From an uncultured Woeseiaceae bacterium (lineage in GTDB: Bacteria > Pseudomonadota > Gammaproteobacteria > Steroidobacterales > Woeseiaceae), in the NCBI GenBank assembly GCA_902512585.1, contig CABXJW010000003.1, forward strand, positions 1 through 59,141: a stretch of 59,141 nt of DNA. Direction: 5' to 3'. The position numbers were made by a program, and so were the translations under genes. The notes under the pieces are model-generated. The model did no database searches, had not been told where the DNA came from, and saw only the letters and a program-made list of their open reading frames with translations. Of the stretch, positions 38,250-47,770 are shown in pieces (position 1 is the first letter of the stretch; each line of letters begins with the position of its first letter).

Positions 38250-39620
38250 CTAATTATATATATAATTAGGTAACCAAGTTACAAGAGCTGGGAATATCGA
38301 GAGAATAATCAGCATTAATATCTGAATAGCAACAAATGGCATGACCCCACGGTAAATTTGCTGTGTCTTGATAGACTCAGGCGCAACTCCTCTGAGATAA
38401 AAAAGGGCAAAACCAAATGGAGGAGTTAAAAAAGATGTTTGTAAGTTTATGGCGATCATTATTCCTAACCAAATAGGATCTATATCCATCATTAAAAGAA
38501 TTGGAGCAATAATTGGCACAACGACAAAAGTGATTTCTATAAAATCTAAGACAAAGCCAAGCAGGAAAATAGCTGCCATCACCACTAAAATAGCAAAGAA
38601 TTTATCACCAGGAAGGTTTAATAAGAATTCTCGAATAATTTCGTCACCGCCAAAACCTCTGAAAACCAGAGAAAATATTGAAGCACCAATTAATATGAAA
38701 AATATCATACTTGAAATCTTAACTGTTGATTGCATCACTTCCGTCAATTTAAAATAAGTTAAGGTTCCTTTCATAGAAGAAATTATTAATGCTCCAGAGG
38801 CACCAATTCCAGCAGCTTCAGTCGGTGTTGCAAAGCCTAATAATATAGAACCAAGTACTGAGAAAATAAGAAAAAGAGGAGCAAACAAAGAAGTAAGCAT
38901 CTTCTTAATATTTTGATTTGTTGGTTTTTGTTGTGGCTTATGCGGCACCATATTGGGCTTAAATATTCCTACTACTGATATATAGAGAAGATAAAGCACG
39001 ACTAAACAAATTCCTGGTAAAAGAGCACCAGCAAATAAATCACCCACAGAAACTGTTCGTGGGGCAAAATTACCCTGAGTTAGTTGAGCGTATTGATAAG
39101 AGGATGATATGACATCCCCGAGCATAACAAGTACGATTGATGGTGGAATAATTTGACCCAGTGTTCCAGCGGCACAAATTGTGCCTGTGGATATTTCTGC
39201 TGAGTAACCTTTATTAAGCATTGTCGGTAGTGCAAGTAAGCCCATAGTTACAACAGTAGCGCCAACGATTCCTGTGCTTGCCGCAAGCAGCATGCCAATC
39301 ATTGTGACAGCGATACCTAAGCTTCCTTTAAATCGCCAAAATAGATTTGATAAGCTATCAAGCAGATCTTCGGCGATATGAGATTTTTCCAATGTAATGC
39401 CCATGAATATGAACAATGGTACGGCCAGTAAAGTGGTATTGGTCATGATTCCATAGATTCTATTGGGCAGTCCTGTCAAAAAAGCCTGCTCAAAAGAACC
39501 ACTAGCTATTCCAATGAAAGAAAAGATTAATGATATTCCGGCCAATGAAAATGCAACGGGATAACCCAGAAGCAATATCAAGATTATGCTAATAAATAAT
39601 AATATGGCCATCCATTCCAT
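38250..39620 (-). CDS. TRAP transporter large permease subunit (DctM)
   Basis: 456 residues with about a dozen membrane helices and the DctM pattern (AGTLGQIIPPSIVLVMLGD, TPTEAAGIGASGALI). The C-terminus has the conserved HxxxPPxG-like region SFLTPPFGFALFYL. It forms the Na+/substrate symport channel with DctQ. Its ATG overlaps the dctQ stop by 1 nt (TAATG). Confidence 0.94.
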   Translation of the reverse strand: MEWMAILLFISIILILLLGYPVAFSLAGISLIFSFIGIASGSFEQAFLTGLPNRIYGIMTNTTLLAVPLFIFMGITLEKSHIAEDLLDSLSNLFWRFKGSLGIAVTMIGMLLAASTGIVGATVVTMGLLALPTMLNKGYSAEISTGTICAAGTLGQIIPPSIVLVMLGDVISSSYQYAQLTQGNFAPRTVSVGDLFAGALLPGICLVVLYLLYISVVGIFKPNMVPHKPQQKPTNQNIKKMLTSLFAPLFLIFSVLGSILLGFATPTEAAGIGASGALIISSMKGTLTYFKLTEVMQSTVKISSMIFFILIGASIFSLVFRGFGGDEIIREFLLNLPGDKFFAILVVMAAIFLLGFVLDFIEITFVVVPIIAPILLMMDIDPIWLGIMIAINLQTSFLTPPFGFALFYLRGVAPESIKTQQIYRGVMPFVAIQILMLIILSIFPALVTWLPNYIYN

Positions 39621-40135
39621 TAACTTCCCTCTCTTATTTTTATAAATTCTTTACATAATATCGATATGATTTGGAAAATAATGAGTAATGGCATAATTAA
39701 TAACATGCTTTTCAAGAGTGGAATAGCTGGATATAGAAGGCCACCAGCATCTCTGGAAATTTCTTTTACCAACCAAGAAGAAGATACAAAATCACCAGTC
39801 ACTATCAGTAAGAAGATACAAACCGGTAGGGCAAAAAAAATAGCTCCAATGATATTTACCCAGGATTTTTGTTTAGGTGAAAATGATCTGTAGAAAATAT
39901 CCACACGAACGTGCTCATCTAATTTGAGCGTGTAGGCGGCACCCAACAAAAAGATTGCGCTGTGCATCCAAACTAAAGATTCTTGCATCCAGATTGAGCC
40001 AATATTAAATACATATCTTAATATTACGATCAAAAAAGTTATTACCGTCATAATGAGAGTTAGCCAAGACACTGCATTACCAACAACTTTGATAGCATGA
40101 TCAATTGCTTTCGAGATTAAATTTATTAGATTCAT
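39620..40135 (-). CDS. TRAP transporter small permease subunit (DctQ)
   Basis: About 171 residues with four membrane helices (family DctQ; the VDIFYRSFSPKQ loop is typical). A TTG further upstream in the trkH end would extend it; the ATG at 40135 gives a normal N-terminus, though no good ribosome-binding site is seen. It pairs with DctM; the substrate-binding partner lies convergently. Confidence 0.88.
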   Translation of the reverse strand: MNLINLISKAIDHAIKVVGNAVSWLTLIMTVITFLIVILRYVFNIGSIWMQESLVWMHSAIFLLGAAYTLKLDEHVRVDIFYRSFSPKQKSWVNIIGAIFFALPVCIFLLIVTGDFVSSSWLVKEISRDAGGLLYPAIPLLKSMLLIMPLLIIFQIISILCKEFIKIREGS

Positions 40136-40155
40136 GACATGAAAGCTGGGGCTGT

Positions 40156-41601
40156 TTAATGGCGCCAAAAAGTTGGCGTAAATAATACAAGCAATGTGAA
40201 GATTTCAAGTCTTCCTAATAACATGCCAATAATAGCAATCCATTTTGCTATTGCGGGCATTAACATAAAACCATTAGCTACCTCTCCAAGACCAGGGCCT
40301 AGGTTATTAAGAGTAGCTGCAACGGCAGAAAAAGCTGTAACTTGATCTAGACCTGCCATCATCATGGCAATCATCATTAATGCGAAAATTATAAAATATA
40401 TTGAAAAGAATCCCCAAACAGCATCAACAACACGATATGAGATAGCATTATTTCCTAGCTTAACTGGTATTTCAGCATTAGGATGAACTAGGCGTTGAAT
40501 TTCACGTACGCCTTGCTTATAGATAAGTAAGAATCTTATAACCTTAATTCCGCCTGCTGTTGAGCCAGCCGATCCCCCTATAAAGCTTGCCAGTATGAGG
40601 ACAACCGGAATTGCACCAGGCCAGCTAGCAAATTCTGAAGTAGTAAATCCTGTGGTTGTCGTAATTGAGACAGCTTGGAATAAACCAGTGATTATAAAAT
40701 TATTGTCTAAAAAGTTACTAAAGAACAATGTCAAAATAACAAATACTGAAATAGCTAATAATATTTTCGTATACGCTTTGAATTCTTGATCATTTAGGTA
40801 ATGCGTAAGACTTTTATTTCGCCAAGAAAAGAAATGCAATGAAAAATTCGCCCCTGCTATGAACATAAAAAAGATAGCGATTAGATCAATTTTCGAACTA
40901 TTAAAGTAACCAATACTTTGATCATGCGTGGAGAAGCCACCAATGGCAATCGTCGAAAAAGCATGCGATAGAGCATCAAAAAAGTTCATGCCTGCGAAAT
41001 AATAACTAGCCGAACACAATATAGTAAGAGTTAAGTATACATACCATAATGCTTTTGCAGTTTCAGTGATTCTGGGAGTAAGCTTATTATCTTTTATTGG
41101 TCCGGGAGCCTCAGCTCTATATAACTGCATTCCACCCACCCCTAGCATGGGCAAGACAGCGACCGCTAAAACAATAATTCCCATTCCACCCAACCATTGT
41201 AATTGTTGTCGGTAAAATAGTATTGATTTTGGTAGTAAATCAAGGCCACTAATGACTGTTGCGCCAGTAGTTGTTAGGCCCGAAATTGATTCAAAAATAG
41301 CATCAGTTAGAGACATAACTGGAAGGCTTGCAAGATACAATGGAGCAGCGCCGAAGATGCCTAATACGACCCAAAATAATGCCACAACAATGAAACCATC
41401 CCTTAACCTGAGGTCATTTCCTGACTGCCGAGTCGGCAGCCAAATCAATAACCCAGAAAAAAAAGTAATTAAGAAGCTGATTAAGAAAGGAGCCCAGTTA
41501 TTTTCATTATAAATAACACTGAAAATGACTGGCGTTAGCATGGTAATGCTAAACATCATTAATAATAGTCCAACTATGCGCTGTATTACTGACCACTTCA
41601 T
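40156..41601 (-). CDS. trkH: Trk potassium uptake channel subunit TrkH
   Basis: 481 residues, polytopic. K+-filter-like segments include SGLTTTGATV, SHAFSTIAIGGFSTHD, SITTTTGFTT and the AVAATLNNLGPGL region. With TrkA (downstream partner here 24 nt upstream in transcription order) it forms the low-affinity K+ uptake system. Order trkA-trkH is common in gammaproteobacteria. Confidence 0.95.
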   Translation of the reverse strand: MKWSVIQRIVGLLLMMFSITMLTPVIFSVIYNENNWAPFLISFLITFFSGLLIWLPTRQSGNDLRLRDGFIVVALFWVVLGIFGAAPLYLASLPVMSLTDAIFESISGLTTTGATVISGLDLLPKSILFYRQQLQWLGGMGIIVLAVAVLPMLGVGGMQLYRAEAPGPIKDNKLTPRITETAKALWYVYLTLTILCSASYYFAGMNFFDALSHAFSTIAIGGFSTHDQSIGYFNSSKIDLIAIFFMFIAGANFSLHFFSWRNKSLTHYLNDQEFKAYTKILLAISVFVILTLFFSNFLDNNFIITGLFQAVSITTTTGFTTSEFASWPGAIPVVLILASFIGGSAGSTAGGIKVIRFLLIYKQGVREIQRLVHPNAEIPVKLGNNAISYRVVDAVWGFFSIYFIIFALMMIAMMMAGLDQVTAFSAVAATLNNLGPGLGEVANGFMLMPAIAKWIAIIGMLLGRLEIFTLLVLFTPTFWRH

Positions 41602-41624
41602 TTTTTCATTATCTTATTTATTTT

Positions 41625-42995
41625 TTAATTTAAATCTTTTGCAAATAATTTTTCTAAATGAATGATATTTCTTCTGTCAGTCAAAAACAGAATAACATGA
41701 TCATCTTGCTCAATAATCGTATCATGATGCGCCATGATGACCTCTTGTTCTCTTACTATGGTTACAATATTACAACCATGAGGTAGATTGATATCTTCAA
41801 TTTTTTTACCAACCACGAGCGAAGTTTCATTAGTGCCATGAGCAACTGCTTCGATAGCTTCCGCTGCACCTCTTCTCAAGGAATGAACTTTAACTACATC
41901 ACCTCCACGCACATAGGCCAAAAGTGATCCGATAGTAATTTGTTTGGGTGATACAGCAATATCAATGGTTCCAGCTTCAACCAAGTCAGCATAAGTAGGT
42001 CGACTAATCAAAGCCATTACTTTACTGGCCCCCATTCTTTTTGCCAACATAGCTGATAATATATTTGCTTCTTCTGCATTGGTTAATGAGCAGAAAATAT
42101 CTACATCATCAATATTTTCCTCAAGTAGTAATTCTTCATCTGCTGCATCACCGACTAAAACAATAGCTTTATTGAGCTGTTCTGAAATAATTTTGGCTCT
42201 TTCTGGATTATGCTCAATAATTTTTACATGATTTGTATTTTCAAGCGCCAGAGCAAGTCGCAGTCCGATATGACCGCCACCTGCAATGAGAACCCGCCTA
42301 ACAGGACTATCAATTTTTCGCATTTCGCTCATGAAGGTGCGAATATCTTTTTTCGCAGCAATAAAAAAAACCTCATCACCAGAACGTATGATGGTATCTC
42401 CTTCAGGTTCTAGTGATTGTCCATTTCGATAGATAGCTGCAATTCTTCCTTCCGTATCTGGAATATGCTCTTTAAGTGCGGATATTTTTTGACCTACCAA
42501 AGAACCATCTTTGTTTACTTTTGCGGCAACTAATCTTACTTCTCCATTTGCAAATTTAAGTACTTGTAATGCACCTGGGTATTGAATCAATTGTTCAATA
42601 TGCTCGCAAACCAGTTGTTCCGGACTTAAGCACACGTCCACTGGAATTGCCTCTTGATTAAATAGGCCTTCTGTATGCAAATAAGAGCCAGATCTAATAC
42701 GCGCGATTTTAGTTTCGATATTAAAGATGGTTGATGCGATTTGACAAGCCAGCATATTTGTCTCATCAGAATCTGTCAGAGCAATTACAATGTCGGTATC
42801 TTCGGCACCAGCCCTTTTTAGGACATCTGGATGAGAGGCATGCCCAGAAATTGTTCTAATATCAAGACGGTCTTGCAGTTCACGTAAAACCTCAGTTTTA
42901 GAGTCGACGACAGTAACATCATTACTTTCTTCGCGTGAGAGATGTTCTGCGGCCGATGACCCCACTTGTCCTGCACCTAGAATGAGTATCTTCAT
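41625..42995 (-). CDS. trkA: Trk system potassium uptake regulator TrkA
   Basis: 456 residues, two RCK (TrkA-N/TrkA-C) repeats: LILGAGQVGSSAAEHLS starts the first (around residue 4) and LIAGGGHIGLRLALALE the second (around 235). It is a cytosolic NAD(H)/ATP-sensing gate for TrkH, whose gene starts 24 nt downstream. Confidence 0.96.
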   Translation of the reverse strand: MKILILGAGQVGSSAAEHLSREESNDVTVVDSKTEVLRELQDRLDIRTISGHASHPDVLKRAGAEDTDIVIALTDSDETNMLACQIASTIFNIETKIARIRSGSYLHTEGLFNQEAIPVDVCLSPEQLVCEHIEQLIQYPGALQVLKFANGEVRLVAAKVNKDGSLVGQKISALKEHIPDTEGRIAAIYRNGQSLEPEGDTIIRSGDEVFFIAAKKDIRTFMSEMRKIDSPVRRVLIAGGGHIGLRLALALENTNHVKIIEHNPERAKIISEQLNKAIVLVGDAADEELLLEENIDDVDIFCSLTNAEEANILSAMLAKRMGASKVMALISRPTYADLVEAGTIDIAVSPKQITIGSLLAYVRGGDVVKVHSLRRGAAEAIEAVAHGTNETSLVVGKKIEDINLPHGCNIVTIVREQEVIMAHHDTIIEQDDHVILFLTDRRNIIHLEKLFAKDLN

Positions 42996-43047
42996 ATTAT
43001 TTTCCAGATAGTTTTTTGAAAAATAAATTACACATTATCTATAAAAT

Positions 43048-45207
43048 TTACTTAAGCTCAAGGTTAGCATAACTCAGAACTAACCACTTCGTTCCAACAT
43101 TTTCAAAATTTACCTGTACGCGAGCATGGACCCCTTGGCCTTCATAAGCAAGAATTATTCCTGGCCCAAATTTTTTATGATGCGCCCTTTGCCCTAACTG
43201 AACTGGTAATTTAGCTTCTGAAGCAGGGGTTTTTTTTGTTTGGTGAATATGTGACTGATAGTGACCAGTTGCTTTTTGCCTAATTTCATCTTTTAGTTCG
43301 GATGGTATTTCAGCCATAAATCGTGAGGGCGGTGCATGATTATCTTGCCCATGCAATCTCCGCTGTTCTGCAAAGGTTAAATATAGTGTTTGCTCCGCAC
43401 GAGTAATTCCCACATAGCATAGTCTACGTTCTTCCTGGAGAGTTTTGGAATCTAGGATATTTCTTTGGTGAGGAAACAGCCCATCTTCCATCCCACACAT
43501 AAATACCAATGGAAATTCCAGCCCCTTAGCTGAATGCATGGTCATTAGTTGGACACAATCCTCCCAGGCACCAGCTTGCTCTTCACCAGATTCTAGGGCC
43601 GCGTGAGCGAGAAATGCATCCAACATTGTCATTTCATCCTCATTATCAACATCAAAACTTTTTGCCGCAGTAACTAATTCTTCTAAATTTTCTATCCTAG
43701 TTAATCCGCGCTCACCTTTTTCCTTTTGATATAAGTCTATCAATTCACTCAGATTAATAAGATGATCTATTTTATCGTGTATCTCTAGACTTTCAGTCTC
43801 TCTATCCATCCTGTTTATTAATGAAATAAAATGATTTATTTTGTTATATTTTGTTCCAGTAGGATCATTTTTAGCAAGAAAGCAAGCTGCCTTCCAAAGA
43901 GAAAGATTATTATCTTTTGCGCACTTTCGAATATTATCTAATGCTTTTGCACCAATACCTCGTGTAGGTTTATTAACTATTCTTTCAAAGGATGCGTCAT
44001 CATTTTTGTGTGATACTAATCTCAAATAAGCAAGAGCATCTTTAATTTCTGAGCGCTCAAAAAATCTCAATCCGCCATATATTCTATATGGCATAGAGGC
44101 ACTAATTAAAGCTTCTTCTAGTGCTCTTGATTGTGCATTAGAACGATAAATAATAGCTGCTTCGGTACGTTTATTACCTTGTTTTTCCCAATCTGAAATG
44201 CGATTTACTATAAAATTTGCTTCATCTCTCTCATTAAAAGCTGCATAAATTTTAATTAATTCGCCCTGCTCACCGTCTGTCCAAAGCTCTTTTGGTATCC
44301 TATCTTCATTTTTGGTGATAATAGCATTAGCTGCTTTAAGAATATTGGCTGTGGAGCGATAATTTTGTTCTAGGGTAATTATTTTAGTGGCTGGAAAATC
44401 TTTCTGAAATTGAGCTATATGCTCAACCTTCGCTCCACGCCATCTATAGATAGATTGGTCTTCATCACCCACAGCAAATAATGTACTTTTAACTCCTGTT
44501 AACAATCTTAATAATGCATATTGGATTGAATTTGTGTCTTGAAATTCATCAACCAAAAGATGTTTAAATGTACTATGATATTTTTCCAAAAGTTGCGGAT
44601 TATCTCTAAATAGTTCATATGTACTTAGCAATAATTCAGCAAAATCGACCAAGCTTCCTTGGTTACATATATCTTGATATTGTTGATATAACTTAATCAT
44701 ATGAATTAAATCCACATCGTTTTTATTATCAATTTGATCCGCGCGCAACCCCTCATCTTTTTGTTTATTTATAAAATACTGTATCTCTTTTGGGTTATGA
44801 CGATCATCATCCAAGCCAAGGCTTTTTATTAATCTTTTTATAATTCTCAGCTGATCGTCTGAATCAATTATTTGAAAGCTTTGCTCTAACCCAGCTTCTT
44901 TTGCATGCCTTCTTAAGAAACGATGTGCAATCCCATGAAACGTTCCAATCCAAAGATTATTAACTGGGATATTTAATAATTCTTCAATACGATGCCGCAT
45001 TTCTTTTGCCGCTTTGTTCGTAAATGTAACGGCCAAAAGATTATGTGGGGATATATTTTCTACATCAATCAGCCATGCAATACGATGAGTTAAAACTCTT
45101 GTTTTACCGCTTCCCGCGCCCGCAATTACAAGCATGGGTTCGGCAGGCCCAGTTACTGCTTTACGCTGGGGCTCATTTAATGAGTCAAGTATTGGTGTTA
45201 CATCCAT
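43048..45207 (-). CDS. uvrD: DNA helicase II UvrD
   Basis: 719 residues. Superfamily 1 motifs: Walker A IAGAGSGKTRV (28-38), AVTFTNKAAKEM, motif II VDEFQDTN, QNYRS, and motif VI region YVGITRAEQ. The C-terminus ends with a GQRAHHKKFGPGIILAYEG domain typical of UvrD/PcrA. It acts in nucleotide-excision and mismatch repair. It begins directly after cyoE (1 nt). Confidence 0.95.
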   Translation of the reverse strand: MDVTPILDSLNEPQRKAVTGPAEPMLVIAGAGSGKTRVLTHRIAWLIDVENISPHNLLAVTFTNKAAKEMRHRIEELLNIPVNNLWIGTFHGIAHRFLRRHAKEAGLEQSFQIIDSDDQLRIIKRLIKSLGLDDDRHNPKEIQYFINKQKDEGLRADQIDNKNDVDLIHMIKLYQQYQDICNQGSLVDFAELLLSTYELFRDNPQLLEKYHSTFKHLLVDEFQDTNSIQYALLRLLTGVKSTLFAVGDEDQSIYRWRGAKVEHIAQFQKDFPATKIITLEQNYRSTANILKAANAIITKNEDRIPKELWTDGEQGELIKIYAAFNERDEANFIVNRISDWEKQGNKRTEAAIIYRSNAQSRALEEALISASMPYRIYGGLRFFERSEIKDALAYLRLVSHKNDDASFERIVNKPTRGIGAKALDNIRKCAKDNNLSLWKAACFLAKNDPTGTKYNKINHFISLINRMDRETESLEIHDKIDHLINLSELIDLYQKEKGERGLTRIENLEELVTAAKSFDVDNEDEMTMLDAFLAHAALESGEEQAGAWEDCVQLMTMHSAKGLEFPLVFMCGMEDGLFPHQRNILDSKTLQEERRLCYVGITRAEQTLYLTFAEQRRLHGQDNHAPPSRFMAEIPSELKDEIRQKATGHYQSHIHQTKKTPASEAKLPVQLGQRAHHKKFGPGIILAYEGQGVHARVQVNFENVGTKWLVLSYANLELK

Positions 45208-46107
45208 TTATACTAAAAGGTCATTTAATCTTAATGGAATGTAATGATCGACAAGTAATGCAGTGAATAGAATAGTCAGATAGTGGATTGAAAAACGAAA
45301 GACTCGCATAGGTAATTCTACACTATCATCTTTTTTTAATTTAATGGCATACCATAAAAATGCAATGCCACTGGCGATGGCGGTGAACAAATAGATGATT
45401 CCACTCATTCCAGTCTGATAGGGTAATATGGTTATTCCAACTAACAATATCGTATAATTCAATATAAAAAGACGAGTAAATGCATTTCCATGCGTTACTG
45501 GAAGCATTGGGATATTGGCTTTTTCGTAGTCTTCTTTTTTTGCAATAGCAAGGGCCCAAAAATGTGGCGGGGTCCAAAGAAAAATAATCAAAAACAATAT
45601 TAATGCATCACTGTGAACTTCGCCAGTTACCGCTGTCCACCCTAAAACTGGTGGTGCTGCACCAGCTGCACCTCCAATTACGATATTTTGAGGAGTGGCT
45701 CTTTTTAAATAAACAGTATAGATAATTGCGTAACCTATTAGGGAGAGAAACGTTAAAATTGCAGTTAATGTATTTATTAAAAAGAAGAGCAAGAACATGG
45801 ATATTACGCATAAGACCAATGAAAAGAGTAAAGCTTTTTTCTGTGAGATTTTGCCTTGAGGTAATGGGCGATTCTTAGTTCTGGACATTCTTTCATCAAT
45901 TTGAGCATCGAGCACATGATTGATTACTGCTGCTGAGGATGCGCTCAGGCCGATACCAAGCGCACCAAATAATATTATGTTAATAGAGGGCAGTGATTCA
46001 GTGGCAAGAAACATGCCGACAATGCCGCAGAACACAATAAGAATAACAACTTTAGGCTTTGTTAGCTCATAATAATCCTGCCAAGTTGCTTGAGAGTAGC
46101 TTTGCAA
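45208..46107 (-). CDS. cyoE: Protoheme IX farnesyltransferase (heme O synthase)
   Basis: 299 residues, UbiA superfamily, about eight membrane segments. Prenyl-diphosphate-binding motif is NHVLDAQIDERMSRTKNRPLP and the second motif is around YFLLK-type region KKEDYEKANIPMLPVTHG. It makes heme O for terminal oxidases. SURF1 follows upstream, supporting a cytochrome-oxidase assembly role (ctaB in such contexts). Confidence 0.95.
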   Translation of the reverse strand: MQSYSQATWQDYYELTKPKVVILIVFCGIVGMFLATESLPSINIILFGALGIGLSASSAAVINHVLDAQIDERMSRTKNRPLPQGKISQKKALLFSLVLCVISMFLLFFLINTLTAILTFLSLIGYAIIYTVYLKRATPQNIVIGGAAGAAPPVLGWTAVTGEVHSDALILFLIIFLWTPPHFWALAIAKKEDYEKANIPMLPVTHGNAFTRLFILNYTILLVGITILPYQTGMSGIIYLFTAIASGIAFLWYAIKLKKDDSVELPMRVFRFSIHYLTILFTALLVDHYIPLRLNDLLV

Positions 46108-46191
46108 TTTTTTTTACCTTAAAAATTTTTAATTGATGGAATATCTAAGTAAATTATAACATCAAAATATGTTTGACTTTGACTTAGTAGA

Positions 46192-46899
46192 TTAATTATT
46201 TTTATTAAGTAATGTTCTTTTTAATTTTATTATCAAGAATATTATTACACCAAAACACATCAAGAACCATTGAACTGAATAGCCATAATTGGTTGCAGAA
46301 GTAGATACTCGTGGTTCCCAATTTCTAGTGAAACCATTCTTCTCATCTGGATCAAGTAATAATATGTAAGGTAATGTTTCACGCTCAAGTTGATCTTGTA
46401 TTTCTTCGATGCTGGGATATATGCCTATATTCGGCCATGTTGTAATTTCATTAAATGCCTCACCGTCACGGATCCCCACTTTAGGTAAAGAACCTGATCG
46501 CCCTTTTATATTTATAATGGAGCTATCAATTTTAATATTAGGAAAGTCATTTTCTTTTTTTATCCATCCCCTATTTACCAGCAGCAGTGGCAGGTTTTTA
46601 TTTATTTCAAAGGGGGTAATAATCATTTGTCCTAATTGGCCACCTCTAATTATATTATCAATTATAATTTGCCTATCTTTATCAAAGGCTCCAAATGCCT
46701 GTATTCTTGTGTAAGTAGCCATATCAGTTCGATCTTTTATGTTGATATGATTCTCGCCGGTTATATAAGCTTCTTGTAAAGCATCTTTTTCTTTTGCCCG
46801 ATCAAGCTGCCAAAAACCTAGTGATGCAAATGAATAGATCAATATGATGAAAAATATATAAGGAGTAGCTGCGTAAAAAATTGGTCTTAAATTATTCAT
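46192..46899 (-). CDS. SURF1 family cytochrome c oxidase assembly protein
   Basis: 235 residues with membrane helices at both ends. The N-terminal FASLGFWQLDRAKEKDAL (SURF1 signature) and the C-terminal NYGYSVQWFLMCFGVIIFLIIKL are typical. It assists heme A or subunit I maturation of the aa3-type oxidase; oxidase genes are outside the window. It overlaps the bioC-like gene by 4 nt. Confidence 0.93.
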   Translation of the reverse strand: MNNLRPIFYAATPYIFFIILIYSFASLGFWQLDRAKEKDALQEAYITGENHINIKDRTDMATYTRIQAFGAFDKDRQIIIDNIIRGGQLGQMIITPFEINKNLPLLLVNRGWIKKENDFPNIKIDSSIINIKGRSGSLPKVGIRDGEAFNEITTWPNIGIYPSIEEIQDQLERETLPYILLLDPDEKNGFTRNWEPRVSTSATNYGYSVQWFLMCFGVIIFLIIKLKRTLLNKNN

Positions 46900-47765
46900 G
46901 AGCGATTTTTCTTTTTTAGGTTAATAATTTGCGAGATATCGACCTTATATTCATTTGGATTAGAGTTTAAATTATTTCCCCAAGCGTGACCATATATAAG
47001 CTCTAATTCAATCGCTATTTGACCATCTTTTACTGTATTGTTCAGTTCATTTTCAAGCTCAATGAAGGCCGTCTTGCCAGTTAAAGAAGGGCGCCTTTCA
47101 GCAAGACAATTTCTTGCTCCGATTGAGCTAATATCCTGCATCATTGAGTCTAGTGTTGAATAGTGTAAAGTAAGCTTTTCAGTATCTAGGACCGGATCAC
47201 TGAGACCAGATTGAAGCATATTATCTCCGATAATATGCATATCCATAAAATGATTTACATGATTGAAATTATCAATCTTGGACCAGATTGAATTAAAAAT
47301 TTGAAAGCTATCTGGTCCGAGTGTTGAGAAAATAAATAGACCGTCTTTTTTTAATATTCTACTTACCTCTGAAAAAAAATGATTTGTGTTATCAATCCAG
47401 GGCATCAATAAATTGGCAAATATTAAATCCATAGAATTATTGACAAAAGGCAAGGCATTTGCGGATGCTTGAACTTCTCTAATGCGACTTATAATAGAAC
47501 GTTTTTTTCTTGATTCTATAAGTCTTGATTGAGATAAATCTACACTCATTATTTCGCATTTTTTAAAACGCTTAGATAGATACCTCGAACTCGAACCAAG
47601 GGCAGATCCTAAATCAAGGCCAATTTTAGGACTTAAATTCATAGGTTTCATTTTTTCTATCAAATCGTTTCTGCAGTGCCTATGAATGAAGTCATATTTA
47701 GAGAAAGATGTCGCTGTAGCATCGGCTCTTCGCATTACATCTTTGGTATTAATTTTGTGGGTCAT
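46896..47765 (-). CDS. bioC: BioC-like malonyl-ACP O-methyltransferase
   Basis: 289 residues. The SAM-binding region is LDLGSALGSSSRYL (about 50-63), where the usual GCGTG is changed to GSALG. C-terminal parts DMHIIGDNMLQSGLSDPVLDTEKLTL, written here as DMHIIGDNML and SDPVLDTEKL, and IYGHAWG fit BioC of gammaproteobacteria and the related NDUFAF5 group. It would start biotin synthesis; no other bio genes are in the window. Call is by motif and size only. Confidence 0.7.
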   Translation of the reverse strand: MTHKINTKDVMRRADATATSFSKYDFIHRHCRNDLIEKMKPMNLSPKIGLDLGSALGSSSRYLSKRFKKCEIMSVDLSQSRLIESRKKRSIISRIREVQASANALPFVNNSMDLIFANLLMPWIDNTNHFFSEVSRILKKDGLFIFSTLGPDSFQIFNSIWSKIDNFNHVNHFMDMHIIGDNMLQSGLSDPVLDTEKLTLHYSTLDSMMQDISSIGARNCLAERRPSLTGKTAFIELENELNNTVKDGQIAIELELIYGHAWGNNLNSNPNEYKVDISQIINLKKKNRS

Positions 47766-47770
47766 TATTT

